From assembly GCF_032085515.1 (NCBI RefSeq), contig NZ_JASXSX010000001.1, positions 310,001-374,000 of the forward strand: a stretch of 64,000 bases of DNA. Direction: 5' to 3'. The notes below the pieces were generated by a model. It saw only the letters and a program-made list of their open reading frames with translations. It made no database searches and was not told the origin of the DNA. The position numbers and the translations under genes were made by a program. Below are positions 8,756 through 18,051 of this stretch, piece by piece; the first letter of the stretch is position 1, and every line of letters begins with the position of its first letter. Source of the DNA: Gleimia hominis. GTDB taxonomy: Bacteria; Actinomycetota; Actinomycetes; Actinomycetales; Actinomycetaceae.

Positions 8756-9781
8756 CTATTTGTACAACTCAGGTTTATCAATCATCTGCACATCCACCAG
8801 CGGCCCACCACCGGTTTCCGCCGCCTTAGAAGCGGACTCTAATGCCGCTTCCACCACCACCGTGGCAGCATACCCATCCCACGCGGTGGAACCCGTGTGA
8901 CGATCCGCTTTGACGGCATTGATCCACTGCCCAACCTCACGGTTAAAAGCAGCGTGAAAACGATCAATATGCGAACTACAGATAGCATTGCGGTTCCCAG
9001 CGCGGTCGCGGATAAAAATCTGTTCCTGATCCCCCAGGCGCGCTGTGCCCTTTTCCATCACCAACTCGCATTCAATGGAGTAGCCGAAGTCGATATTCAC
9101 ATTGACTTCATCATCGATGCGCACGCCCGATTCGGTGTACATGACCAACACAATCGGGTCAACCAAGTGCTCATAACGGTTGGAGGTTAACCGCGGCCGA
9201 TCCACGCGCACCGACGTGATTTCTTCATCCAACAGCCACCGCATCGTGTCGATTTCGTGGATCGCAGTGTCGTCAATCGCGTTGCGCGACGTGTAGTTTT
9301 CGGGCACCGACGGGTTCCGGTGTCGGTTGTGAACCAGGGTTGCATACCCGTGCTCCCCGGCTTTAAGCACCTGTTTCATCTGCTGGTACCCGGCGTCAAA
9401 CCGCCGCATGAACCCAACGGTAACGAGCTTTTTACCCATCTTTTGCTCTGCCGCTAATATCGCTTCACAATCGGCGATCGTGGTGGCGAGCGGCTTTTCG
9501 CACAAGACGTATTTGCCAGCCTCAATGCAACGGATTACGTCCGGTTTATGAACCTTCCCGAACGTCGCGATGAGCACCGCGTCCACATCGTCGGACTCAA
9601 TCAACTCCCTGCCCGAAGTGAACACTCGCGCGCCCAAAGGTTCGGCCACCGTCCGCGCGGCATCCACGTTCAGGTCCGCCACCGCACTGATCCGCCCTCC
9701 GGCCAATTCATTTTCTATACGTTCTACGTGTGCGCGGCCCATACCTCCCGCGCCAATCAAACCAATTCTGAGCTCAGCCAT
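8756..9781 (-). CDS. Gfo/Idh/MocA family oxidoreductase 2, inositol 2-dehydrogenase-like
   Basis: NAD-dependent dehydrogenase of 341 residues, expected to oxidise myo- or another inositol to a keto-inositol. The Rossmann loop is IGLIGAGGMGRAHVERIE, the catalytic lysine motif is CEKPLATT, and the second domain has MRRFDAGYQQM and DDTAIHEIDTMRWLL with the conserved Asp and His. These match the IolG subgroup well (compare FNRRFDPNF and IHDFDMARFFLG in the gene at 31204). It follows the IolE-like gene 9791-10723 by 9 bases on the same strand, so the two are one operon. Which isomer it prefers is unknown. Confidence 0.88.
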   Translation of the reverse strand: MAELRIGLIGAGGMGRAHVERIENELAGGRISAVADLNVDAARTVAEPLGARVFTSGRELIESDDVDAVLIATFGKVHKPDVIRCIEAGKYVLCEKPLATTIADCEAILAAEQKMGKKLVTVGFMRRFDAGYQQMKQVLKAGEHGYATLVHNRHRNPSVPENYTSRNAIDDTAIHEIDTMRWLLDEEITSVRVDRPRLTSNRYEHLVDPIVLVMYTESGVRIDDEVNVNIDFGYSIECELVMEKGTARLGDQEQIFIRDRAGNRNAICSSHIDRFHAAFNREVGQWINAVKADRHTGSTAWDGYAATVVVEAALESASKAAETGGGPLVDVQMIDKPELYK

Positions 9782-9790
9782 GACGCCTCC

Positions 9791-10723
9791 TTATTTCATT
9801 CCCAAACCGCATTCGGCCAAGTAGTTACGCATGTTTATCGCATTGTTCTTGGGGAACGAGGGGTCGCACGGGTAGCAGTCTTGCTCGCAGATACAGTAGA
9901 TATCGCGGTCCAGTTCCGCGAGCGCCGCTACGAACTCGTGCATTTCTGGAAGGCCTTTGGGCGGGCACACGGACGCGCCTTTGGCAACTGCTTCGCCAAA
10001 CGGCCAGTCTTTTTCGTGCGCCTCCCGGGTGATGTCTTCGTCGAACGCTTTGATGTGCACGTACGTGATGCGCTCCGGGTAATCTTTGATCAGTTGCACG
10101 GGGTCCCCACCGCCGTACACCACGTGCCCGGAATCTAGACAGAAGTTCACATACGTTGGGTCGGTGGCGTCGAAAATTCGGGCGATCTCTTCTGGCGTTT
10201 CAATATGCGAGTCCCCATGCGGGTGCAGCACCATCTTCAAGTTGTATTCGTCGAGCAGCATTTGCCCGAGCTTGTTCGCGTTCTCCACATACAGCTTCCA
10301 CGCGTCGTCAGACAGCACGCGGTCATCGGTCCATTCCCAAGTTTTGTCGTCGCGATACAGGGGTGGGAGGTGCACTATGTATTCTGCTCCTACAGCCGCG
10401 TGTGTTTCTGCGATTGCGCGGAACGTTTTTTCGGTTGTGGACCATTGATCTTTCTTGTGTAGCACGCCCCATCCGGTGCCGGCCACTACTTTCATACCGA
10501 ATTCGTCGCACCATTTTTGTAGTTCTTTCGGATCGGTTGGGAAGTATCCGAATGGCCCGGTTTCGATGATTTCGAACCCGGCTTCAGCCATTTCTTCCCA
10601 TGCTTGGCGCGGGTCCATTTGTTTTTCGTCTTTGGGGAACCACACGCCCCACTGGTCGGGGCACACGCCAATGGCGAGTTTTGAGAATTTGGGGTCGTCT
10701 AGGTTACGTGCTTTCGACGTCAT
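9791..10723 (-). CDS. TIM-barrel protein 3, 2-keto-inositol dehydratase/isomerase-like (IolE/MocC type)
   Basis: TIM-barrel protein of 310 residues. It opens LAIGVCPDQWGVWFP, close to the opening of IolE-type proteins, and has LHPHGDSHIE, CLDSGHVVYGGGDPV, YVHIKAFDED and CEQDCYPCD as likely metal-site and substrate strands. The ATG at 10723 is the first in frame. It heads an operon with dehydrogenase 2. Upstream are an AGCAAATATTGCT inverted repeat (10801), a LacI-like site (10845) and a GntR-like site (10901). It probably dehydrates or isomerises the keto-inositol made by dehydrogenase 2. Whether this or the gene at 32256 is the main IolE is not clear. Confidence 0.82.
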   Translation of the reverse strand: MTSKARNLDDPKFSKLAIGVCPDQWGVWFPKDEKQMDPRQAWEEMAEAGFEIIETGPFGYFPTDPKELQKWCDEFGMKVVAGTGWGVLHKKDQWSTTEKTFRAIAETHAAVGAEYIVHLPPLYRDDKTWEWTDDRVLSDDAWKLYVENANKLGQMLLDEYNLKMVLHPHGDSHIETPEEIARIFDATDPTYVNFCLDSGHVVYGGGDPVQLIKDYPERITYVHIKAFDEDITREAHEKDWPFGEAVAKGASVCPPKGLPEMHEFVAALAELDRDIYCICEQDCYPCDPSFPKNNAINMRNYLAECGLGMK

Positions 10724-10800
10724 TGCCGAATCCTTCCGTTTTGTTTTGTGTTCTTTTCTTCCTGAGGCGGTGGCCGCTGCACACCCTTCAGATTTGACCT

Positions 10801-10813
10801 AGCAAATATTGCT
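10801..10813. promoter_or_regulatory. Inverted repeat AGCAA-ATA-TTGCT
   Basis: Perfect five-base arms with a three-base centre, about 80 bases upstream of the IolE-like gene on the minus strand. It is similar in shape to GCAAATGTTTGC at 28838-28849, upstream of dehydrogenase 3. It may be a second small operator class. Confidence 0.4.
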
Positions 10814-10844
10814 CACCAATACGTGGAGGCTCCACCCACTTGTT

Positions 10845-10858
10845 TTGGCGCGCGCTAA
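10845..10858. promoter_or_regulatory. Candidate LacI-family operator, site 3 (degenerate)
   Basis: TTGGCGCGCGCTAA, three changes from TTAACGCGCGTTAA and with the same central GCGCGC core. It lies between the divergent IolE-like gene (start 10723) and the TauE gene (start 10951). Confidence 0.55.
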
Positions 10859-10900
10859 TAGCTTATCTTATGCGGTAACGAATTGGAAGAGGTTTCACCA

Positions 10901-10916
10901 TATTGTGTTTACAAAT
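10901..10916. promoter_or_regulatory. Candidate IolR-like (GntR) operator, site A
   Basis: TATTGTGTTTACAAAT, matching ATTTGT-N4-ACAAAT with a full right arm. It lies in the divergent spacer upstream of the IolE-like operon and 35 bases before TauE. Confidence 0.4.
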
Positions 10917-10950
10917 GATCGTCAGTTGTGGTTATAGGTATTATTAGACC

Positions 10951-11754
10951 ATGGCCTCACTCACCGTTTTACAATGGGTTACTCTGATCGCAGCCGCACT
11001 TTTTATTGGGCTGTCTAAAACAGCTTTCCCAGGTTCGGCCACCCTGTCGGTGGTGATGTTCGCAGCCGTAATCCCGGCGCGCGCGTCAACCGCCATGATG
11101 CTGCTGCTTTTGTTAACTGGTGATCTGATTGCAATTTGGACATACCGGCGGGACGCGGATTGGCATACGCTGCGCAAACTGCTGCCCACCGTGGTGGTTG
11201 GGGTGGTGGTCGGCGCCATCTTTTTGAATTTCACTTCTGACCTGGTTATGAAGCGGTCAATCGGCTGGATCGTTCTCGTGTTGACTGCGATAACCCTGTT
11301 CAACATGCGGGCTTCGAAACGCGCCGACAAGCCGGGGGTCGGTGATTCAGCGGGGGCCTCAAGGGTAAAAACGGATGCGGAAGTGTCGGATGAACGCACG
11401 CAAAACGTGTTTGCCCGCACGTTCTATGGAATGCTCGGCGGGTTCACCACGATGGCGGCGAACGCTGGCGGTCCGGTGATGACGTTGTATTTCTTGTGGT
11501 CACGCTTTCCGGTTAAACGCTTTTTAGGTACGACCGCGTGGTTCTTCTTTTTGATTAACGTGGTGAAGTTGCCGTTTTCAATTGGGATTGGCCTGATCAC
11601 CCCCGCGATTTTACCTGTGGACGCCGCGCTCGCTATTTTTGTGATTATTGGTGCGCTGTTTGGACGCTGGGTAATTCGCTACATTAAACAGTCCGTATTC
11701 GACCCCATTGTCATCACCCTGACCGTAATTAGTTCGATCTACCTGGTGCTTTAG
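10951..11754 (+). CDS. TauE/SafE family sulfite exporter-like membrane protein
   Basis: Inner-membrane exporter of 267 residues with seven or eight hydrophobic helices, placed in the TauE/SafE family. The first helix pair holds LFIGLSKTAFPGSATLSVVM, and the second half repeats the pattern with GMLGGFTTMAANAGGPVMTLYFL, the family double motif with GGP. Members move small anions such as sulfite, sulfoacetate or organosulfur compounds. The loop near residues 125-150 is charged and Ser-rich. The gene is divergent from the IolE-like operon and ends at a plus-strand terminator. Its link with cyclitol use is only by position; it may be an unrelated passenger. Confidence 0.88.
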   Translation: MASLTVLQWVTLIAAALFIGLSKTAFPGSATLSVVMFAAVIPARASTAMMLLLLLTGDLIAIWTYRRDADWHTLRKLLPTVVVGVVVGAIFLNFTSDLVMKRSIGWIVLVLTAITLFNMRASKRADKPGVGDSAGASRVKTDAEVSDERTQNVFARTFYGMLGGFTTMAANAGGPVMTLYFLWSRFPVKRFLGTTAWFFFLINVVKLPFSIGIGLITPAILPVDAALAIFVIIGALFGRWVIRYIKQSVFDPIVITLTVISSIYLVL

Positions 11755-11774
11755 GCACTATTATTTGAGGCAGT

Positions 11775-11822
11775 GAAGGCCCACTGCGGTATTGAAACCG
11801 GCTTACGTGGGCCTTCGTTTTC
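11775..11822 (+). terminator. Intrinsic terminator after TauE gene
   Basis: Perfect arms GAAGGCCCAC (11775-11784) and GTGGGCCTTC (11807-11816), then GTTTT on the plus strand. It stands in the convergent gap between TauE and the MFS transporter. A 22-base loop makes it less compact than usual. Confidence 0.7.
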
Positions 11823-11845
11823 CGCGTGGCACGCGGTGAAGGTTT

Positions 11846-13423
11846 CTACTTGGAGTAGCGTTTTTCGAACTCGGCCTCCAGTTCCTCGAGCGTGTGGTAC
11901 TTGGTTTCGGGCAGTATCTTCGTGTAGAAGTACAGGGAAACGCAGTTGATGAGGGCGAAAACGAGGTAGGTTTTTGCCCCTCCGAGGTACGCCATCATGG
12001 ACGGGAAAATGGCGGTGATGACCGCGTTGGCGAACCAGTTGACGGACACTGCGGTGCCTTGCGAGACGCCCCGTGTGTTGGCGGGGAAGATTTCGGAGAC
12101 GAGCACCCAGGTGACGGTTCCGGATTGTTTGAAGAACAGGAACGCGGTGATTATGACGAGCACGGCCCAGGGCGCGAACGTGGGAACGGTGCTGGCGATG
12201 TTTCCGGCTTCGTCCATGTGTGGTTCGATAACCCAGAAGAAGAGGGCGGCGAGCCCAAATAGGGACAGTACGATCCCGGTTTCTTGGTACATGGCGACGT
12301 GCCGGCGGGCGAATCTTGCAACTAGGTAAATGCCGATTGCAGCGCCAATGCAAGAGAAGAAGCCGGTGACCACGTTCAGCATGATCGCGTTTTCGGATGA
12401 GAACCCGGCTGCGTGCAGTACTTTCGGCATGTAGTACATTGCGGTGTTGATACCTGTGAGCGGGTCAATTATTGAGATTGCGACGCCGAGGAAGAGTACT
12501 TTTCGGGTCCATTGGGTGGCGAATACTTGCCGGAGTGTCATTTGGGGTTGGTTTTCGTATTCGCGGTTGATTTCGATCATTTCGCGTACTTCTAGCCCCA
12601 GGTTGTGTTTCTTGGGGTCGCGCACGCGTTTGAGGGAGGCGATGGCTTCGTGGTAGCGGTGTTTTGCGGCGTACCAGCGAGAGGTTTCTGGCATTGTGCG
12701 CATGAGGATCCACAGTGCGATCGCGGGGATGGTAGCGAGGATGAGCATGTACCTCCAGGTAGCGCCGTTACCGCCGACGACTACCAGGTCGCTCATGGCT
12801 TTTGCGTGGTCCCAGTCTATGGATTCGCCGGTTTCGGTGATTACGTGTGGCCCGTGGTTGATACGGGCGATGATGGCGTTCATGGAGTACGCGAGGAATT
12901 GTCCGAACACGATCATGAACTGGTCGATCGCGACGATTGGTCCGCGGACTTCTTTGGGCGCGGTTTCAGCGAGATAGACGGGGACGGTCGCGGATGCACC
13001 TCCGACTGCGAACCCGAGGATTATGCGGAAAATGCACAGCATCCAGAAGTTGAGAGACAGTGAGCATCCAAGGGCGCCGAAGAAGAATATGGCGGCAAGC
13101 AGCAGGATGTTGTGGCGCCGCCCGTACCGGTCTGAGAGTCGCCCCCCGATTATCGCTCCGAAGCCGGCGCCAACCATGAGCAGGCCACCGACGAGACCTT
13201 CCTCCACTGGGTTCAGATGTAGCCCACCTGCGGCGTTTGGCATGTATAGGTACGGGAGGGCTCCGGCGAGCACCCCGGTGTCGTACCCGAAGAGTAGTGA
13301 TCCTAGAGTAGCTACCGCTGCAATTAGCGGGATTGAACGTTTTTTACCGTTGGGTGGGGTTTTCTTAATGAGGTCATTGAGTTCGCCGTCTGTAAACGAA
13401 CTCACCTGCTTTTGGTCACTCAT
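11846..13423 (-). CDS. MFS sugar:proton symporter 1 (IolT-like)
   Basis: Twelve-helix sugar porter of 525 residues. Family signatures are seen in order: FGYDTGVLAGALP in helix 1, GGRLSDRYGRR after helix 2, PVYLAETAPKEVRGP after helix 4, PETSRWYAAKHRYHEA before the central loop, and PETKYHTLEELE at the C-terminus. It has extra length in the outer loop after helix 5 (HVITETGESIDWDHAKAM region). It is close in sequence and build to the second MFS gene at 25874, pointing to paralogues for different inositols. It is transcribed alone toward the TauE terminator. Substrate assignment to inositols comes from family plus context. Confidence 0.9.
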   Translation of the reverse strand: MSDQKQVSSFTDGELNDLIKKTPPNGKKRSIPLIAAVATLGSLLFGYDTGVLAGALPYLYMPNAAGGLHLNPVEEGLVGGLLMVGAGFGAIIGGRLSDRYGRRHNILLLAAIFFFGALGCSLSLNFWMLCIFRIILGFAVGGASATVPVYLAETAPKEVRGPIVAIDQFMIVFGQFLAYSMNAIIARINHGPHVITETGESIDWDHAKAMSDLVVVGGNGATWRYMLILATIPAIALWILMRTMPETSRWYAAKHRYHEAIASLKRVRDPKKHNLGLEVREMIEINREYENQPQMTLRQVFATQWTRKVLFLGVAISIIDPLTGINTAMYYMPKVLHAAGFSSENAIMLNVVTGFFSCIGAAIGIYLVARFARRHVAMYQETGIVLSLFGLAALFFWVIEPHMDEAGNIASTVPTFAPWAVLVIITAFLFFKQSGTVTWVLVSEIFPANTRGVSQGTAVSVNWFANAVITAIFPSMMAYLGGAKTYLVFALINCVSLYFYTKILPETKYHTLEELEAEFEKRYSK

Positions 13424-13995
13424 GTGTTCTCCTGTGCCTGCTCGGCATCCGTCGTTGGATTCATTATTCTAAGTGGAGCCTTCAGCAAAAGCCGGTTCCG
13501 CAACCTCGCACAACCAACCTTCACTTGTCGTTACAAAGATAGACGATGGTTGGCAAAAAAGCAATGTCCACCTTATTCACAATCTTATTTCCACAGCTAG
13601 AAGATGGTTTCGGAAAAGACACACCCCTTCAACTTCAGGGCGTATTACCCTTATACCGAAAGCTAGAAAAATAGATTTCGCAGTACGAGAATAAACACCA
13701 AATGATGTTACAAATACTTTTGATATGGCTATGTATTGACTCGCCAGTTCAGCTCAACCCATCCATCATCTGGCTAGAATACATAGGCTTCTTAAAGTGT
13801 TCTCTAAACCCTTGGGTAAGCAGCCTTCCTCATACTCACACGCCCAATCCACAATCTGATCCACGCCAAGCCACAATACGAACACACCTGGATACGCGCG
13901 GCGTACCTGCAGGTTGTTCAAAAAACCACGCAGGCTGTTTAGACTAGGTAAGACGTCTATTTGGGCGTTACCACCAGAGTGTACGGAGTTTTATT
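13424..13995. other. 572-bp spacer without a convincing gene
   Basis: AT-richer stretch between the divergent MFS transporter 1 and phosphatidylcholine synthase. The frames inside are short, lack ribosome sites and give unlikely proteins. It must hold promoters for both flanking genes. I see no strong palindrome; only a half-site resembling ACAAAT occurs near 13711. Confidence 0.5.
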
Positions 13996-14748
13996 TTGAG
14001 TGACACCGCCACCAGCCATACGAAAACGTGGCCACTATCCGCATACGTGCGGGCATGGTGCGTACACGCGTTCACCATGTCAGGTCTCCTCTGGGTCTTA
14101 CTGGCCGCACGCGCGCTAGGCGAAGGACACTACAAAGCCATGTGGGGATGGCTAATCGTCTCCCTAATCGTAGACGCCATCGACGGCCCGTTAGCCCGCA
14201 AAGCAAAAGTACAAGAAGTGGTCCCCTGGTTCTCCGGCACCATGATGGACAACGTCGTCGACTACATGACGTGGACCTTCATCCCCGCAGTATTCATGGT
14301 CAAAGTAATCCCCCTTGGCCCAACCCCACTAGCGATAATCGCTGCTATATGCGCCCTCGCCTCATCCATGTTCTGCTACGCGAACACCCGCATGAAATCC
14401 GCCGACTGGTACTTCGTTGGCTTCCCCGCCGCATGGAACATCGTCGTCCTCATTCTCTGGCTCTTCCACTCCGGCCCCATCGTCAACTGGCTCGTCGTCA
14501 TCGTCTTCACCATCCTTGCCGTCGTCCCCTGGAAATGGCTCCACCCGTTCCGCGTCAAGAAATACCGCGCCATAAACGCAGTTGCCGCAATCATCTGGGT
14601 CACCTCCACCGCCATCATGGTCTGGACCTTCCCCCACATCCCCATGTGGCTCCGCATCCCCTGGTGGATCAGCGGCATCTGGATCCTCGGCGTATCAGCC
14701 CTGCGCACGTGGCGCGGCCGACCCGACCGTCCTAACCAGCGCCCGTGA
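13996..14748 (+). CDS. pcs: Phosphatidylcholine synthase (CDP-alcohol phosphatidyltransferase)
   Basis: Membrane enzyme that condenses CDP-diacylglycerol with choline to give phosphatidylcholine and CMP. It has 250 residues and about eight helices. The CDP-alcohol motif is at D60-x2-D63-G64-x2-A67-R68, then 12 residues, G81-x3-D85-x3-D89. The long 12-residue gap is typical of Pcs and differs from PgsA or PssA. Further Pcs-like blocks are AYVRAWCVHAFTMSG, GFPAAWNIVV and FLHPFRVKKYRAIN, as I remember from the Sinorhizobium enzyme. It starts at TTG (13996) with GGAG seven bases ahead. The last 54 bases overlap the convergent gene 14695-15600. Choline supply is not explained by this window. Confidence 0.85.
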   Translation: MSDTATSHTKTWPLSAYVRAWCVHAFTMSGLLWVLLAARALGEGHYKAMWGWLIVSLIVDAIDGPLARKAKVQEVVPWFSGTMMDNVVDYMTWTFIPAVFMVKVIPLGPTPLAIIAAICALASSMFCYANTRMKSADWYFVGFPAAWNIVVLILWLFHSGPIVNWLVVIVFTILAVVPWKWLHPFRVKKYRAINAVAAIIWVTSTAIMVWTFPHIPMWLRIPWWISGIWILGVSALRTWRGRPDRPNQRP

Positions 14749-15600
14749 AATCCGCCGATCACCCCACCACTTATAACCCTCAAGCACAAAAGTGCCCGCA
14801 ATAAGCAGCGCAATAATCCCCCAAATCCACGGCGGATAATGCTCCCCATAAAACCCAAAATAAATATACGGCGCCATAAACGTAGCCACCGTAACCACCA
14901 TGCCAAGCAAACGAATCCGAAACCGCGGCGCCGTCACCATCGCCAACACCCCCCACGTATACGGAATCGCCGTCCCCAAATCAATCGCCCACAACACCGC
15001 CACAGACCCATGGAACTGCGGCACAAACATCACCGGCAACGCCCGCAACGCCGAATAAATAATCACCACCGCATAAGCAATAAACCGCGGATTCGTAACA
15101 TAACGCGTCAGCAACATCCGCTTCATAATCGGCACCCCAGCCGCAAGCAACTTCTTGTACACCCGCGGGCTAATCAGCAACCCATCCACGTCATGCAGCG
15201 CCTGCGTCAAAAACTCCAAATCTGCGCGACCACCCCGATCCACCAGGGCCTCCACCAACTTAATCGGCGCAATCCCAACCGGCACCACCTGCTCGCCCGC
15301 AACCTCATGCACACCACCCAACGGTTCCAAAACCCCATCGGGCAAACACGCAGACCACTCCTCCCACACCGGCTGCGTCATCGGCATAAACCACAAACGC
15401 TCCCTTTTGCGAATCGAATCGCGCAACGTCGCCACCAAGTACCGACGCGTCTGCGCATCCCCTAGCCCCGCGAACGTAGGCAACTCCCGCAAATGCCTAT
15501 CCTGCAAATCACTTGGCCGATCCACACCAGCAGCCGAAACCACGCGCTGAGGTGACAGCGCGTACTCCTCCGCAAAAGACAGGTCAAACAGCCAGTTCAC
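14695..15600 (-). CDS. Unknown protein with soluble N-terminal half and membrane C-terminal half
   Basis: A 301-residue protein that I do not recognise. The first 165 residues look soluble and alpha-helical (LRELPTFAGLGDAQTRRYLV, WFMPMTQPVWEEWSACLP). After a basic stretch (KKLLAAGVPIMKRMLLTRYV) come four hydrophobic helices, roughly 173-195, 199-220, 228-250 and 256-275. A basic, Arg-rich tail follows. The gene is convergent with pcs and shares its last 54 bases with it, an overlap that is long for this genome. Location suggests, but does not show, a lipid or envelope role. Codon use looks like that of the neighbours, so both frames appear real. Confidence 0.7.
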   Translation of the reverse strand: MNWLFDLSFAEEYALSPQRVVSAAGVDRPSDLQDRHLRELPTFAGLGDAQTRRYLVATLRDSIRKRERLWFMPMTQPVWEEWSACLPDGVLEPLGGVHEVAGEQVVPVGIAPIKLVEALVDRGGRADLEFLTQALHDVDGLLISPRVYKKLLAAGVPIMKRMLLTRYVTNPRFIAYAVVIIYSALRALPVMFVPQFHGSVAVLWAIDLGTAIPYTWGVLAMVTAPRFRIRLLGMVVTVATFMAPYIYFGFYGEHYPPWIWGIIALLIAGTFVLEGYKWWGDRRISRALVRTVGSAAPRAQG

Positions 15601-15734
15601 CCGTTAAGGCTACCGCATAAACAAGCGGTGGCGCGGCAGCCATACGGCCTCCACGCCACCAAAACACGCGCGAACCCAATACTCACCCACGCGGTGAGCT
15701 GCGGTTCACAAATGTTCTACCCTTCCGGCAACTC

Positions 15735-17231
<1,497 letters not shown>

Positions 17232-17324
17232 TATTAAATCGAACTCCTCGTCGTGTTCGTCGTTGGCACCACGCTGCGGTGGCGCCCTGTGGCTTACGCA
17301 TATAAGTCTAACGTCCCAAGCCCA

Positions 17325-17340
17325 GTTTGTCATTACATTT
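17325..17340. promoter_or_regulatory. Candidate IolR-like (GntR) operator, site B
   Basis: GTTTGTCATTACATTT, about 95 bases upstream of iolA. It keeps the TTTGT-N4-ACA core of the perfect palindrome at 22874, and the inner TGTCATTACA differs by one base from the Corynebacterium IolR consensus as I remember it. Confidence 0.45.
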
Positions 17341-17491
17341 CTTTTAAAGGGGTCTGCGGCGGCCATCCCGCGCCCAACATCCACTACTGGCAACCCTACC
17401 GTTAACGATTGCGCGAGTTTTCAGGAACATCTCTTGACATGCGTTTTCCGCTTCACAGTGGGATTTGTGAGCAGATCTACACCAAAAATTG

Positions 17492-17521
17492 TTGACTATT
17501 CAACCCATTTGTTCGTACATT
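17492..17521 (+). promoter_or_regulatory. Promoter for small membrane protein
   Basis: -35 TTGACT (17492-17497), 18-base spacer, -10 TACATT (17516-17521). It points to the gene at 17640 and gives a leader of about 110 bases with a hairpin. Confidence 0.5.
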
Positions 17522-17589
17522 AGAAGTGTCGATGGGTGACGCGAGGTTCTCAGCCATCGCGAATCACCTGGGACAACAGCACAACGTCC

Positions 17590-17618
17590 GTGCAGGAGCA
17601 CGGACACGGCTCCTGCAC
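17590..17618 (+). promoter_or_regulatory. Leader hairpin ahead of small membrane protein
   Basis: Perfect arms GTGCAGGAGC and GCTCCTGCAC with a nine-base loop, 22 bases before the start codon and just ahead of the ribosome site. It could stabilise the messenger or control translation. No T-run follows. Confidence 0.55.
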
Positions 17619-17639
17619 AAAGAAGTAAAGGAGCATTTA

Positions 17640-17861
17640 ATGACATATTCAACCGCACTTGTAGAAGCGCGTCGCGACATCACGGTAGCGTCCATCGCCA
17701 CCCTGATGCCACTACTGTTCACCCTGCTGCTGGTAGCTTCTTCCGCCATCACCATCGGTGGAATCCTGGCTTCCAGCCCCGTTTTAACCATCGTGGGTGG
17801 GCTGATGACCGCCGCAATCGCAATCGGCTTCTCCATTAACCTGATTGCGGAAGTGAAGTAA
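17640..17861 (+). CDS. Small two-helix membrane protein, unknown
   Basis: A 73-residue protein with two hydrophobic segments, about 16-37 (ATLMPLLFTLLLVASSAITI) and 42-66, and a short charged N-terminus (ALVEARRD). I chose the ATG at 17640 because AAAGGAG lies seven bases ahead; the frame is open to 17526 but the upstream part covers the leader hairpin. It has its own promoter and a strong terminator, so it is a compact single-gene unit inserted between iolA and the iolCJBD operon. Function is unknown. Size and shape would suit a transporter or stress accessory protein, but nothing shows this. Confidence 0.65.
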   Translation: MTYSTALVEARRDITVASIATLMPLLFTLLLVASSAITIGGILASSPVLTIVGGLMTAAIAIGFSINLIAEVK

Positions 17862-17922
17862 CCCATGCACCGCGACAACGACGACGCGACCACAGATAGT
17901 TCAAAATCAACCGCAAACGATT

Positions 17923-17960
17923 AACCGGAACAGTCACAACAACTGTTCCGGTTATTTTTA
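17923..17960 (+). terminator. Intrinsic terminator after small membrane protein
   Basis: Perfect 11-bp stem AACCGGAACAG (17923-17933) and CTGTTCCGGTT (17943-17953), loop of nine, then ATTTTTAT on the plus strand. A clear rho-independent terminator that also faces the 3' end of iolD. Confidence 0.88.
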
Positions 17961-18051
17961 TGCTCCGCAAAGCCGCAAGAGCCACAGCGCCCAAGAAGCG
18001 TGCCACCGCCGCCTGCCTAAATCGCAAGCAGCGGCGCCACCCCTCAAGAAA

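Larger units (their letters stand above)
17232..17639. other. Divergent spacer between iolA and a small membrane protein gene
   Basis: No gene is supported here. It contains the IolR-like site at 17325-17340 near iolA, a plus-strand promoter (17492-17521) and a strong leader hairpin (17590-17618) for the small protein at 17640. Confidence 0.55.

Noticed and set aside
10944..11420. 158-residue minus-strand frame within TauE
   Set aside because: Shadow; the TauE frame has clear helices and family motifs.
13701..13716. Sixth IolR-like site (AAATGATGTTACAAAT)
   Set aside because: Only one arm fits; the other has four mismatches.
13702..13947. 81-residue plus-strand frame before pcs
   Set aside because: No ribosome site, unlikely composition, no family features; it lies in an AT-rich spacer.
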